This document shows, in pieces, positions 28,621 to 38,712 of a stretch of DNA of 64,000 nt. Source of the stretch: Pseudoalteromonas luteoviolacea NCIMB 1942. GTDB lineage: Bacteria > Pseudomonadota > Gammaproteobacteria > Enterobacterales > Alteromonadaceae. A program made the translations under genes and the position numbers. How positions within the stretch are numbered: position 1 is the first letter of the stretch; every line of letters starts with the position of its first letter. The notes under the pieces are model-generated. The model was not told the DNA's origin, searched no databases, and saw only the letters and a program-made list of their open reading frames with translations. The stretch lies in NCBI RefSeq assembly GCF_001625595.1, contig NZ_AUXT01000152.1, forward strand, positions 1 through 64,000, read 5' to 3'.

Positions 28621-29760
28621 ATGTACAAAATATCTGAACTCGCTAAACAAGTTGGTATATCTAGAACCGCCTTGCTGTATTACGAGAAACAACAACTAAT
28701 ATCAGGCCAACGGTCTCGAAAATGGTTATCGTGTTTATACACATAAAGATGTACAACGGGTGCGTTTAATCCAGCAGTTACTCGCTGGCGGCTTAACCCT
28801 GAAAGAATGCAAAGCATGTCTTGAAACAAAGCTAGATAAAGCCATTTTGAAAAGTCGCCTTAACGCACTTGATAGAGAGATTGAACAAAAACAACAGTCA
28901 CGAAACTTGCTTGCAGCACTGTTAAGCGAAGGAGAATTAAAGACATGGCATGAAAAGCTAAACAAAGTCGCACCAGACATACACACAGATTGGTTGATAA
29001 ACCAAGGTTTTGAAGAAAAGGAGGCACTGCACCTGAGGTGGTTATCAAAAGATATGAATGAACATGACAAATATATGGCTGATTTTATGCGTGTTTTCCA
29101 AGGCCTTGAACGTTGGGGGCCAGGAAGTAAACAAGATACGTTAAAAGCCTTTAAAAAAGTGCCAAAACCAGTTCAACAAATTTTAGAAATAGGCTGCGGT
29201 AAAGGCCAAGCGACTCGAGTCCTAGCTCAAAATTGTAAAGCCCATATTACCACGATAGACAACGAACAATCTGCGCTCGATGCGGTATCGGAAGCTTTTG
29301 CATCGTCAAACAAGACGGAGTATTAGCATGACTGAACTTGACTATCCGAATGAGTACTTTGACCTGATCTGGTCGGAAGGTAGCGCATATATTATGGGAG
29401 TAGAAAATGCCTTACGCCGCTGAAAGCCTAATTTAATTAAATCGGGAGCCCTAGTATTCAGCGAATTAGTTTGGCAAACAGATACTCCTAGTGACAAATC
29501 GATAGCCTTTTGGCAAAAAGAGTATCCAGATATTCAAACTGTTTCTAAAAGAGTAAATCGGATTAAAAATAGTTAGTGACTTCCCTCTAAGCATCAAGGC
29601 TTCGGAAAATTATTATGAGCCTTTGCGAAAACGAGTGCAAGCGCTCAATGCGAATGGACTGAGCGTCAAAGCATATGACGACATTGATTACGAAATTGAT
29701 ATTTGCACACATTATGCAAATGAATTTGGATATCGTATGCTCGTGCTTCAAAAGCTTTAG
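28621..29760 (+). pseudogene. MerR-type regulator fused to SAM methyltransferase, degraded
   Basis: The start MYKISELAKQVGISRTALLY is a MerR helix-turn-helix. A shift near 28705 leads to 'GYRVYTHKDVQRVRLIQQLL', a coiled region, and the methyltransferase motif I 'ILEIGCGKGQATRVLA' near 29190. Another break near 29320 (TAG at 29324-29326) is followed by 'YFDLIWSEGSAYIMGVENAL', an in-frame TGA at 29421-29423 where Trp (TGG) is expected, and a shift near 29570 before the C-terminal 'EFGYRMLVLQKL'. Intact homologues are single MerR-methyltransferase polypeptides that probably self-regulate a modification. At least three frameshifts and a nonsense codon make this dead. Confidence 0.85.
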
Positions 29761-29994
29761 CTATTCTCAATAATACATTTTGGTGCGGCATAGTTCGAAC
29801 AAGCATCAAAAGCATTCATGTACGTAATAATCCCAAAGGCATGCCTTTGTTGCGACTCTTTAATCGCCCAATGTTAAAAAGCACACCGTACACCTAGCAG
29901 TTCTTTTCCAATAGGTAACCTTATGAGAGAATTTATAAAATAAAATGTTAACATAAATGAGAGTGCCATTTAAAAAATTATATATGTATCGATT

Positions 29995-30600
29995 ATGAAG
30001 ACTGTAAAGCTCTTATCTTTAATTATTATCTCCCTCCTATTCGTGCTGGTATTTTTTCACCAAAAGGTCATCTCGTTAACTCTATTACCGCAATATACTG
30101 GCTGGGCCCATACCATTGAAGAACAAGGCCTGAAGGTGGGTATTGGACTATCTGAGCAAGAACAAGCCCGCGCGAAAGAAATTGGTATCAAGTACCCGAA
30201 AAAAGTTAAAACTGTTTATGTTGAAGAAGTTACTTTCCCCTATGAACACTTTGCTCTAAAGACACTTGGCGAAACACTGGGATTTATAGGTGAAGGGGTT
30301 ATCAATAATGCGCAAGTATTTGGCTACACGATATATGTCAGAAATGACTTGGATTCAAATAAACCCAAATTAGCTCATGAACTTGTTCGTGTACTATAAA
30401 TGGAAAGAATGGGGCTGGATAATGTCGTGACTCGACATTTTTCTGTTCTTACTCAATACGGCTATAACAGTGCGCCCATAGAAGTGGAGGCGTTTGAAGC
30501 CAATAAAAAAATATGGCCAAGACTGGTGAACCGATTTAATACACCAAACGCCATGACTAGTGTACTTGCGGACTTAGCACACTGCGACCGCGCTAGCTAA
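29995..30600 (+). pseudogene. zincin-like membrane-anchored protein, in-frame TAA and lost zinc ligand
   Basis: A single frame of 201 codons is interrupted once, by TAA at 30397-30399. The N-terminus has one hydrophobic anchor (about residues 5-24). Just before the stop lies 'KLAHELVRVL', which looks like an HExxH metallopeptidase motif in which the second His is replaced by Arg (CGT). After the stop come 'MERMGLDNVVTRHFSVLTQY' and 'APIEVEAFEANKK', where the Glu could be the third zinc ligand. The stop is consistent with CAA to TAA ('HVLQ.ER' expected). Family unknown. Both the stop and the His loss argue that it no longer works. Confidence 0.6.
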
Positions 30601-30653
30601 AAATACATAACCACTGTAAACACGACTAGCTTATACACAAGGAGCATCACCAA

Positions 30654-30863
30654 ATGAAAATGTTACTAACTAGAAATGTAATCAGGTTTTTAGCCATATT
30701 TCTTGCATTCCCACTTTGGGTAATTACAACTGTTATGTTATTCATAATTACGATTGGAGAATATAAAGGCGCGTATACTTGGGCACTTGTCACGGGAGCA
30801 TTTATTGGCGCTTTGAGTTTCTCTTATATTGCAGTAACAGGCCACTCCAAAAACCCTCTTTGA
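30654..30863 (+). CDS. small two-helix membrane protein
   Basis: A 69-residue hydrophobic protein with two predicted helices (about 10-33 and 40-60) and a basic N-terminus (MKMLLTRNVIRF). AAGGAGC lies nine bases before the ATG, so translation is credible. No family is recognised. It follows the zincin-like pseudogene by 53 bases in the same direction and converges on the broken DoxX gene. Confidence 0.55.
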   Translation: MKMLLTRNVIRFLAIFLAFPLWVITTVMLFIITIGEYKGAYTWALVTGAFIGALSFSYIAVTGHSKNPL

Positions 30864-30976
30864 GTGCCCAGTCCGTATTCTACAATTGAGATGAAAACCG
30901 TGCGCCCGAGCGCGGCAAGCCTAGGTATATCAAGTTGACGCAAATATCTTTGTGCTGACATGTACTGGGTGACAAG

Positions 30977-31347
30977 TTAATCCTTGGTCACTTTACCCAT
31001 TATCTCTTTTTGGGATACGCCAATCTGAGCTATTAACAAAGCAGCACCAATCAGTGTAAACCCTTTGAGGAAATGCGCCTGTTGCAAAGCGCGTACGACT
31101 TCGAGTTCTGCATAAAGCACCTCGTATCCATGCACAACAAGAGTCACTGGTAGTAAGAAAAGCACCAACAGCCACCTGCCAACTCAACAATACCTGAGAC
31201 CCAAATTAAAGTTACTTTGTATGGAACAGTTTGTGGTATTAAATTTAAATAATAAGGCACATTCGTAAAGTGAGTAATGCCAGAAAGCAAAAACAACGAC
31301 GTAAATAGAAAACGAGCGAAGGTATTAATAGGCATATTTAGGTTCAT
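30977..31347 (-). pseudogene. DoxX family protein, frameshifted
   Basis: The N-terminal frame 'TFARFLFTSLFLLSGITHF' to 'WVSGIVELAGG' runs out at a stop near 31146. One base away the frame continues 'LLVLFLLPVTLVVHGYEVL', 'QQAHFLKGFTLIGAALLIAQ' and 'GKVTKD', stop, the C-terminal half of DoxX. The shift lies near 31175 (loss of one base after GGTGG). It is a second DoxX gene beside the intact one at 16.5 kb. Confidence 0.75.
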
Positions 31348-31578
31348 GGTGGTTGATGGAATTGCGATAGCCTTAGTTACGTTACTCATTCCGATATTTT
31401 CAAAATTAGATCACAAAGCAAAAGCCGAGACGCAAAAGGTCCTAGGTGTCGCACAGAGTATACATTTAACGCATCTAAAAGATGATATTTATATAGATAA
31501 GGACTGCGCTGAATATAAGCTACAACGTCTAAAAACTAAGTGACGCTTAATCAAAAAGTCTGGCGGCCATAAGGACGC

Positions 31579-34500
31579 CTATGAATGAACAGACGATATG
31601 TGTGCTGCAAGATATTCAACGGGGTGTTTAGGTTTAACCCCTTCAAAGCGCTTTACTTGGCTTCGGCATGAAAAGCCTGTCGCAATAATAACCTGTGACT
31701 GAACATGTTTTTCCCATGACATTTCGTAAAGCTGGCGAGAAGCAGATTGATTTTTCGACTCATGTCCAAATGTACCCGCCATTCCACAGCACCCGACATT
31801 CGGTGCAGTTAGTTCAACACCTAATTGCTTAAAAATAGACTGCCAAATCGAAGTGGACGATCTTGGGTTAGTCTCTTCAGTGCAATGAGAAAGCAATGTT
31901 ATTGCACCAGAGCTGCCTTTTAACTCAAGACTCGATAAATCTTGTCGCTGTATCCACTCATGGATGGTTAGAACTTCAAAGGTTCCCCGCTCTGTGTCAG
32001 ATAGCACCTTGCGATATTCGTCCTCATAAACAAACACAAGTGCCGAATCAAGCCCGACCATTGGAATATTGAGCGTTGACACTTGCTGTAAAAATGCACT
32101 TGTTTTCGTAGCGGTCGCCTTAAACTGCTTCAAGAACCCCTTAACATGCTGTGTCTTTCCATTTGGGTGGTACGGTAACAGTACAGCTTGTTTACCTAGC
32201 TTATTAATCAATTTAATCGCTGATTCAAGCAACTCGGCCTCATAAAAACGGGTAAATGGGTCTGACACTATCAACACAAATTGGTTTCTTTGCTGCTGAC
32301 TGAGTTTACTTAGTGAAGCAAAATCAAATTTGAGTGCATTTGGTTTATGCTTACTCAATAGTGGTAAGTCTTGATATCCGACAACGTTCTTGACCAGTGA
32401 ATTCGTAAATTTTGCGCCGATTATTGGGTTCAGTAGGGATGCAAATTTAGACATGACCGGTAGCAAGCGCTCAATATTGGCGACCAAATGGTCTTTTGTT
32501 GACCGCCCATACTTTTGATAATACAAATCTAGAAAGTAAGCCCTCGCATTAGGAATATCGACTTTAACCGGACACGCACTGGCGCAGGCTTTACATGCTA
32601 GACAAGTATCCATTGCTGCTTTTACTTCATGGTTTAGCTTTTTCAATACTCCCGCTTCTGAAATCTCCACTTTGGGCATGTTCGAATTTGAGTCATAGTA
32701 GCCCGAGCTTAGCTCAGGCAGTTCAACCCCTTGCAGCCCTTGCTGTCGAACCCACTCTTTAAACAATGTCGCTCTGCCTTTTGGAGAATCTCTTCTGTCG
32801 TTGGTGACTTTGTATGAAGGACACATCTGGGTCGTTTCAGAATAATTAAAACAAAGTCCATTCCCATTGCAATTTAAAGTATCTTGGAAACTTGTCTTGA
32901 TGTAAATGGGGACTAACGCATCATAACGGGCCCTCAAAGGGCCATTAACCTTGGCAAGTCCAGTATTATTATTCAGTGGTGTACATATTTTGCCTGGATT
33001 CAATTTGTTACGTTTATCAAAAATAGTTTTTATTTTTCGTAACTCTAAAAATAATTCTGAACCAAAAAATTCAGGGCCATACTCACTGCGATACCCTTTA
33101 CCATGCTCCCCCCAAAATAACCCTCCGTACTTTTTGGTCAGCAGTGCGACTTTATCCGAAATCGGCTTGAGCAAAGCCTGATGGGAGGCATCACATAAGT
33201 CTAGTGCAGGACGGACGTGTAATACCCCTGCATCGACATGACCAAACATGCCATATGTTAAATTATGAGAGTCTAACAGTGCTCGAAATTCAGTTATAAA
33301 ATCCGCGAGACTCTCGGGAGGAACAGCGGTATCTTCAACAAATGCGACAGGCTTTCTTGCGCCTTTACTATTACCCAATAAACCCACTGCTTTTTTACGC
33401 ATTGCGTATATTTTTAGAATGTCAGTCTTATTTGTGGTGATCGAGTATGATAAAACGCCCGATTGCTTATTTGCGATGTGCGAGTCTAGTTGGGTAGTTA
33501 AAGCCTCCACTTTTTCTTCGATGCCTTTTTTTTCAGAACCATTAAACTCCACCATATTTAGACCATCGGATGTAATATGTGCGGGAGTTTCTAAAAAGTC
33601 CGATACGCTGCGCCAAACCATATCTTCTCTCGCCAAGTTCAGGACTTTACTATCTACAGTTTCTACTGAAGTCGATTTTGCGCTAACCAAAAATGGGGAG
33701 TGCCTAAGCGCTGAATCAAAATTGTCGTAATTAATATTTACCAACGTTTTGTATGGCTCAATCGGTAAAATATTGAGTTTCGCTTCCGCTACAACTGCCA
33801 GTGACCCCTCACTGCCAGCAATAATACGAGTTAGATCAAACGACGTTAGATCATCACTAAATACATTTTTAAGGTCATACCCTGTCAAAAACCTGTTTAA
33901 ATTAGGAAAAACAGACAGGATTTTATCTCTATTTTTTTCGCAGCTAGTGAGGACGGTATTTAATATTTTCCCTGCTCTATCGTCTTTCTTGGCACTTTCC
34001 TTCGCTTGTTTTGTTGTGGTTTCTTGCGTATCTAGTTCAAAGCCATCAGGTAAAAAGCACTTCAACGCTAAAAGGTGGTCACTGGTTTTTCCATAAACTA
34101 AAGAACCTTGTCCAGAAGCATCTGTGTTGATCATGCCTCCGACCGTCGCACGATTACTAGTTGATAAGTCAGGCGCGAAGAAAAAACCGTACGGCCTTAA
34201 AAAATCATTTAGCTGATCTTTAATTACACCAGCTTGGACCCTCACCCACCTTTGCTCAGTGTTAATCTCCAAAATACCGCGCATATGACGAGACAAGTCG
34301 ATGATAATACCACTCGTAAGTGATTGGCCATTAGTGCCTGTGCCTCCTCCTCGCGGACCAAAATACAGTTCGCTAAACTCAGTTCGCTCAGAAAGAGACA
34401 GTGCCATTTGAATATCTGAATTCGATTTAGGAAAAAGCACAGCCTGCGGTATTTCTTGATAAATACTGTTGTCTGTTGAGTGCACCACTTGAGTTGAGTA

Positions 34501-34602
34501 CCTGGTATCGACTTCTCCCTTAAACCCCTGATCGATCAGTGTATCGGTAAATGCTTTAACTGTATTCTCAGCAAGGACACTTGCTACTTTTTCTTGACCC
34601 AT
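31579..34602 (-). CDS. ydiJ: FAD-linked dehydrogenase with Fe-S domain, YdiJ type
   Basis: A 1007-residue protein matching E. coli YdiJ over its full length. The FAD domain carries 'PRGGGTGTNGQSL' near residue 84 and 'STSNRATVGGMINTDASGQG' near 150. A GlcD-like cap follows ('MFGHVDAGVLHVRPALD'). The ferredoxin-type segment 'CLACKACASACP' lies near 664-675 and the CCG-domain 'GCCGMAGTFGHE' near 937. Homologues oxidise D-2-hydroxyglutarate or related D-2-hydroxy acids and pass electrons to the respiratory chain or iron-sulfur centres. The ATG at 34602 gives the YdiJ length; the ribosome binding site is weak. A perfect palindrome lies 37 bases upstream. Single gene. Confidence 0.93.
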   Translation of the reverse strand: MGQEKVASVLAENTVKAFTDTLIDQGFKGEVDTRYSTQVVHSTDNSIYQEIPQAVLFPKSNSDIQMALSLSERTEFSELYFGPRGGGTGTNGQSLTSGIIIDLSRHMRGILEINTEQRWVRVQAGVIKDQLNDFLRPYGFFFAPDLSTSNRATVGGMINTDASGQGSLVYGKTSDHLLALKCFLPDGFELDTQETTTKQAKESAKKDDRAGKILNTVLTSCEKNRDKILSVFPNLNRFLTGYDLKNVFSDDLTSFDLTRIIAGSEGSLAVVAEAKLNILPIEPYKTLVNINYDNFDSALRHSPFLVSAKSTSVETVDSKVLNLAREDMVWRSVSDFLETPAHITSDGLNMVEFNGSEKKGIEEKVEALTTQLDSHIANKQSGVLSYSITTNKTDILKIYAMRKKAVGLLGNSKGARKPVAFVEDTAVPPESLADFITEFRALLDSHNLTYGMFGHVDAGVLHVRPALDLCDASHQALLKPISDKVALLTKKYGGLFWGEHGKGYRSEYGPEFFGSELFLELRKIKTIFDKRNKLNPGKICTPLNNNTGLAKVNGPLRARYDALVPIYIKTSFQDTLNCNGNGLCFNYSETTQMCPSYKVTNDRRDSPKGRATLFKEWVRQQGLQGVELPELSSGYYDSNSNMPKVEISEAGVLKKLNHEVKAAMDTCLACKACASACPVKVDIPNARAYFLDLYYQKYGRSTKDHLVANIERLLPVMSKFASLLNPIIGAKFTNSLVKNVVGYQDLPLLSKHKPNALKFDFASLSKLSQQQRNQFVLIVSDPFTRFYEAELLESAIKLINKLGKQAVLLPYHPNGKTQHVKGFLKQFKATATKTSAFLQQVSTLNIPMVGLDSALVFVYEDEYRKVLSDTERGTFEVLTIHEWIQRQDLSSLELKGSSGAITLLSHCTEETNPRSSTSIWQSIFKQLGVELTAPNVGCCGMAGTFGHESKNQSASRQLYEMSWEKHVQSQVIIATGFSCRSQVKRFEGVKPKHPVEYLAAHISSVHS

Positions 34603-34638
34603 GCCTTTTTGCGCCCCACAAAATGATATAATATAACA

Positions 34639-34657
34639 TACCATAAGATATATGGTA
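34639..34657. promoter_or_regulatory. palindromic operator candidate before ydiJ
   Basis: TACCATA (34639-34645) and TATGGTA (34651-34657) form a perfect inverted repeat with a 5-base spacer, 37 bases upstream of the ydiJ ATG. The size and symmetry suit a dimeric repressor. Which one is unknown. Confidence 0.5.
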
Positions 34658-34789
34658 GCTTGCCTAGGGTCTCGCTTAGTTCTACTAATTTAGCAAAAAT
34701 GGGCGGCAGGTACCTGTCTCTACCGCTCCTAATTGAGTATGTAATAAAAATTGAAATCTATTTCATGATATTGGACTTGAATGAGGCTT

Positions 34790-36013
34790 CTACCACTGAC
34801 TATACCCTTCAATATTTTTTGCAAGCAGCTCGAAACAAAGATTGTCTCTGGCAATACATAATCGATGTTCGCCCTCGGTCGCTGACAATGCTAACCACTC
34901 CTTTTGTGCCAACTCGCTCGCATTCACGCCATTAAAGCTAAGTACTTCATCACCCACCTGAATGCCAGAGCCAAACGCAGCCATATCAGGCATGACATAA
35001 CGCACTACAAACGCACCGTTTGTCAGCTTTCTAAGCTCCATCCCCAATAAATTGTACTTCGCCTTAAAACTCTTATTTTCGTATGGGTTTAAATGTAGCT
35101 TTAAATTGTGGTAATCAATTACATAACTAAAATGGTTTAAAATAGAGCTGCCGATAACGGACTTTCCATCATCACCGCCCTCAATGAAATTAGTTTTGAC
35201 ATTTTTTAACGTTAAGTCTGAGATTTGTAATTTTGGGATAGTGCCACGTTGATGAATTGTTTGGCCACTCAAACCAAAATCTGAACCTGTAACCGTTTTG
35301 CCCCTATATGCATGCCCCGCATCACGAACAAAATAGTTATTTAGTTTAAAGTAGTGTCGACTCCCCGTATCCAAAACGACTTCTTGCTCCATCGTTTGGT
35401 TACCTCCTAAATCAATTTTACTATCAAGGTACAGCTTGCTCAGAAAGATCCGCATTGGTATGGATACGCCCGCATACTCAGCATTGTAAGCATTACTAGA
35501 GATCTCAATCGTGCCTGCTCTGGGGTCAATATGCCAGGCAAAATGTTTTAATATGTCGTGTCCAATAACACCGTCATACACAGCCTCATCTGGCCTCAAA
35601 AAGTACTCGCTTTTTGTTACTAGCATGTACGCAAAGCTAACATCATTGAAGTGAACATCACCTAGCTTGATACTCTTTACATCAGTTTGAAACCCATAAG
35701 AATTTTCGCCATCTCCCCAGCCTCCCAGTTCCAATGAGTAACCTTCTTTTAGTCCGAGCCTTTTAACTTTTTCCGAGTCCTTTAAAATCGATACTGACGC
35801 GCCAGTATCTAGCATCATTTTAAACCCCTGAATGCCATTGATTGACATGTACACATAGGGTTTAAGCCCCGTGTCTGCTTGCAACTGAGTTTTGTTTTTT
35901 TGAGCTTGCCACTGCGGTCTGATGTCATCATTCTCATACTTGAGCCGAACGTAGTTTGCGACACTGCAACCACTCAAAGTCATTGTACATAGCAAAGTGA
36001 AAAGTAACTTCAT
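34790..36013 (-). CDS. aspartyl protease-like lipoprotein with PDZ domain
   Basis: A 407-residue lipoprotein (MKLLFTLLCTMTLSGC, lipobox LSGC). Two retropepsin-like lobes each hold a catalytic D-T-G: 'MLDTGASVSIL' (Asp69) and 'VVLDTGSRHYF' (about Asp216), followed by the flap and 'VIGHDIL' / 'VIGSSIL' strands. A C-terminal PDZ domain (about 325-395, 'GSGIQVGDEVLSFNGVNASE') probably binds substrate ends. It would act in the periplasm or at the outer membrane on unknown proteins. It is convergent with no neighbour and its own ATG at 36013 opens the signal peptide. The family call is solid, the target unknown. Confidence 0.9.
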   Translation of the reverse strand: MKLLFTLLCTMTLSGCSVANYVRLKYENDDIRPQWQAQKNKTQLQADTGLKPYVYMSINGIQGFKMMLDTGASVSILKDSEKVKRLGLKEGYSLELGGWGDGENSYGFQTDVKSIKLGDVHFNDVSFAYMLVTKSEYFLRPDEAVYDGVIGHDILKHFAWHIDPRAGTIEISSNAYNAEYAGVSIPMRIFLSKLYLDSKIDLGGNQTMEQEVVLDTGSRHYFKLNNYFVRDAGHAYRGKTVTGSDFGLSGQTIHQRGTIPKLQISDLTLKNVKTNFIEGGDDGKSVIGSSILNHFSYVIDYHNLKLHLNPYENKSFKAKYNLLGMELRKLTNGAFVVRYVMPDMAAFGSGIQVGDEVLSFNGVNASELAQKEWLALSATEGEHRLCIARDNLCFELLAKNIEGYSQW

Positions 36014-36227
36014 AACACATATCCTTTTAACTATCGTGTGCAGTCACGTTACTAAGTCTTATGTGAAAAAAACGTCAAATCGGCTGGTCCTTGCTTTGTT
36101 ATTTTTAAAAAAACTCTCAAAAATAGAACTTTCTATCCAATTTTTGCTTTTTTACGCTCAAAAAATCTGATACTAAAATAAACCCATAATCATTGACGTG
36201 TATTGATTTTATACGAGGAGAAAATCT

Positions 36228-37087
36228 GTGGCGCAGTTACTAACAGCAAGTCTACATTGGCGGCATTGAGGTTGATCGCCTATTACCCCACATGAAAAAG
36301 CAGATGGTGGGACCATTTATCTTTTTTGACCACATGGGCGCTAGCCACTTTCCTCAAGGGTAAGGTATTAGAGGTACAACCTCACCCTCACGCAGGGCTA
36401 TCAACCTTGACTTATCTTATCAAGGGCAGCCTAATGCATCGAGACTCTCTGTGCAACCATATTGAAATCACGCCCGTGATGCAAATTGGATGACTGCTGG
36501 CAAGAGGATTGTGTCCACTCAGAGCAAGAATGCTTTGAAACACGAGGAAAGCCCCACACCATTAATGGCCTACAGTCGTGGATTGCCCTACCCGAAAAAT
36601 ACGCTGACATTGCGCCTAGCTTTGAACATGTTGGCATACATACATGTGTAGCTACTGGTAAAAGATGGTGTCATGAAACGCGTGATTACGGGACAAGCTT
36701 ATGGAGTGACGCCGCCAATCAAAACATACTCCCCAGTGTTTTATGTGGATCTGATAACAACTAAACATAACACATTAGAATTACCCAGTAATACTCAGGA
36801 GACCGCTATATGCCTTATTTTTGGGCAATTAGAATTGAAGGTAACGTTTACAAACCGGGGGACTTGGTCCTATTAGATGATTTAAGTAGCGAAGTAAAAA
36901 CTTTAGAAGACTCAAAGGTGATTTTGCTCGGCGGTGATAAATGGGAGGTAGTCCCTTATATATACTGGAATCTTGTGTCTTTCAGCAAAGAACGTGTTGA
37001 ATAGGCCAAATTAGATTGGCAAAGCGTCGTTTTCCAGAGATTCCATATGACAACTTAGAACTTGTCCCTCTACCTACAAGGAAATAA
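36228..37087 (+). pseudogene. pirin family protein, degraded
   Basis: Starts at GTG 36228 behind ACGAGGAG. Segments in all three frames build one pirin: 'VYIGGIEVDRLLPHMKKQMV', 'GPFIFFDHMGASHFPQG', 'LTYLIKGSLMHRDSL'-type cupin strand, 'GKPHTINGLQSWIALPEKYA', 'VIYWNLVSFSKERVE'-type C-terminus and 'YDNLELVPLPTRK'. In-frame stops include TAA at 36361-36363 (from a Gln codon in 'PQGQGI') and TAG at 37002-37004 (from CAG in 'ERVEQAK'), plus several frameshifts. Intact pirins are cupin metalloproteins, often quercetinase-like. This copy is clearly non-functional. Confidence 0.9.
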
Positions 37088-37144
37088 AAAGACTGATTAA
37101 CGACCAGCAAAAGTAAAGTCATTTGGTATAAAGTGGCGTTATCT

Positions 37145-37684
37145 TCATTGAAACGAGGATAAATTGAGCTGAGATTCATTAAGGTATAGTGGATATACCT
37201 TAATGATTTTATCCTCTTTGGTACACATCATAACAACTTTCATAGAGGTGCTCGTTTGGGTTCTCCTACAAGACACAAATTGTGCCTTCATGCCAAATTT
37301 TTGCTTGTAATCAGCCACCACAGTATCAATCTTAGCTCTCATTTGCGGTGTAGCTTTGGCATACAATGCTTCGTAAAAGTCTACCCACTCGGTAATGCCC
37401 GACGCAGCGGCAACGCCTAACCAGCCCATACCAATCAAAGTAGACTGTTCAACATGCTGGCCTTTTAAAAACATGAAAGCCAAATAATATTGCGCATCTT
37501 TATAACCCCAAGTGGCAAGCTCACCCAGCTCTTCAAACGCGCTGGCATACTGCCCTTGTTGATAGAGTTTGATCCCATTGCGCTCTTGCTTGTGGATTGC
37601 ATCGATATCTTTAATGATGGCTCTATTCGACTGGCAAGCAGGTAATACCACAGCGATTAATATGATGATGAGCATTTTATACAT
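37145..37684 (-). CDS. Sel1-repeat lipoprotein
   Basis: A 179-residue lipoprotein with signal MYKMLIIILIAVVLPAC (lipobox LPAC). The middle has a TPR/Sel1-like helical repeat: 'NGIKLYQQGQYASAFEELGE' then 'WGYKDAQYYLAFMFLKGQHV' and 'GMGWLGVAAASGITEWVDFY', which matches the Sel1 pattern of repeats. The C-terminus has two Cys ('FVSCRRTQ', 'VVMMCTKED') that may form a disulfide in the periplasm. Such proteins act as adaptors; the partner is unknown. A Met three codons further in is an alternative start; no strong ribosome binding site decides. Confidence 0.75.
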   Translation of the reverse strand: MYKMLIIILIAVVLPACQSNRAIIKDIDAIHKQERNGIKLYQQGQYASAFEELGELATWGYKDAQYYLAFMFLKGQHVEQSTLIGMGWLGVAAASGITEWVDFYEALYAKATPQMRAKIDTVVADYKQKFGMKAQFVSCRRTQTSTSMKVVMMCTKEDKIIKVYPLYLNESQLNLSSFQ

Positions 37685-37791
37685 GATAGATATGAGGGTT
37701 GTGCTCAACTTTTAACATAAAAGCCATGTTACATCAGTCCATACAAATTAAAACTTTTAATTATAGATAGTTAGGAATGGACAACTGAAAT

Positions 37792-37823
37792 AAAAAAGCG
37801 GCGGGACACACCCCCACCGCTTT
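37792..37823 (-). terminator. terminator of the valine-degradation operon
   Basis: On the minus strand AAAGCGG / CCGCTTT arms are followed directly by TTTTTT. It lies about 100 bases after the last gene (SDR) of the minus-strand mms operon. Confidence 0.75.
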
Positions 37824-37926
37824 ATTCTACACACTCTCTTCTTTCGAAGATAAAGGAACATAAGTATGCGAATCCTTTGAATACTAACGATATTTTATTA
37901 CAAAATAACGAAGATATTAGATATTT

Positions 37927-38688
37927 TTAAAGTCTAATGCCACCGTCGATTTCAACAACACGACCAGTGAAAAACTCATTTTCAATAATATATTGAGCAG
38001 TATGTGCAATTTCTTGCGTTTCGCCCAAGCGGCCTACAGGTTTCATTTTAACCAAACGCTCTTTCGCTTCAGGTTTCATTGCATCGGTCATCTTAGTGCG
38101 AATAACACCTGGCGCAATTGCACCAACTCTAATACCGTAGCGACCCAGTTCTTTGGCCCACGTAGTCGTCATAGCCACCACGCCAGCCTTTGCTGCAGAG
38201 TAATTAGTTTGGCCGATATTTCCTGCACGCGCCACACTAGACATGTTAATAATCACGCCGCCTTGATCTGCCTCAATCATTTTTACAGCAGCCTCTCTGC
38301 CGCACAAAAATACGCCCGTTAGGTTTACATCCATCAATGACTGAAACTGCTCTAGAGACATTTTATTTACGACTTCGCCCTCTTTGACTTTTACAAATAA
38401 GCCATCACGTAAAATGCCCGCATTATTGATAAGCACTGAAAGAGAACCAAAATCATCAACGATCTTGTCGAAGACCTCTTCCACATTGCTCTCAATACTT
38501 ACGTTTGCAACATACGTTTTAACGGTTACATCAAATTGGCTCAGCTCTTCTACCGCTACTTGCAAAACTTCTTCTTGCATATCAACCAAAGCAAGGTTAG
38601 CGCCTAAGCTTGCCATCTTATGTGCCATAGCAAGACCTAAACCTTGCGCGCCCCCAGTAATAACAACCGTTTTATTTTCTACATTCAT
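37927..38688 (-). CDS. SDR dehydrogenase of branched-chain acyl-CoA degradation
   Basis: A 253-residue classical short-chain dehydrogenase. The NAD(P) motif is 'TGGAQGLG' (residues 11-18), 'NNAG' lies near 88, and the catalytic Ser-Tyr-Lys appear in 'NMSSVA' and 'YSAAK' near 166. Asp in 'LVDMQ' after beta-2 favours NAD. As the last gene of the valine/isoleucine operon it most likely acts as 3-hydroxy-2-methylbutyryl-CoA (3-hydroxyacyl-CoA) dehydrogenase in isoleucine breakdown, feeding the thiolase at the other end of the unit. A FabG-like 3-oxoacyl reductase role is the alternative. It starts 24 bases after mmsB. Confidence 0.88.
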   Translation of the reverse strand: MNVENKTVVITGGAQGLGLAMAHKMASLGANLALVDMQEEVLQVAVEELSQFDVTVKTYVANVSIESNVEEVFDKIVDDFGSLSVLINNAGILRDGLFVKVKEGEVVNKMSLEQFQSLMDVNLTGVFLCGREAAVKMIEADQGGVIINMSSVARAGNIGQTNYSAAKAGVVAMTTTWAKELGRYGIRVGAIAPGVIRTKMTDAMKPEAKERLVKMKPVGRLGETQEIAHTAQYIIENEFFTGRVVEIDGGIRL

Positions 38689-38712
38689 AATTAATTTTTA
38701 AACCTTTACGTT

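Noticed and set aside
31277-31543. 88-codon plus-strand frame overlapping the broken DoxX gene
   Set aside because: Its first half is antisense to DoxX sequence and its second half has no recognisable family or ribosome binding site.
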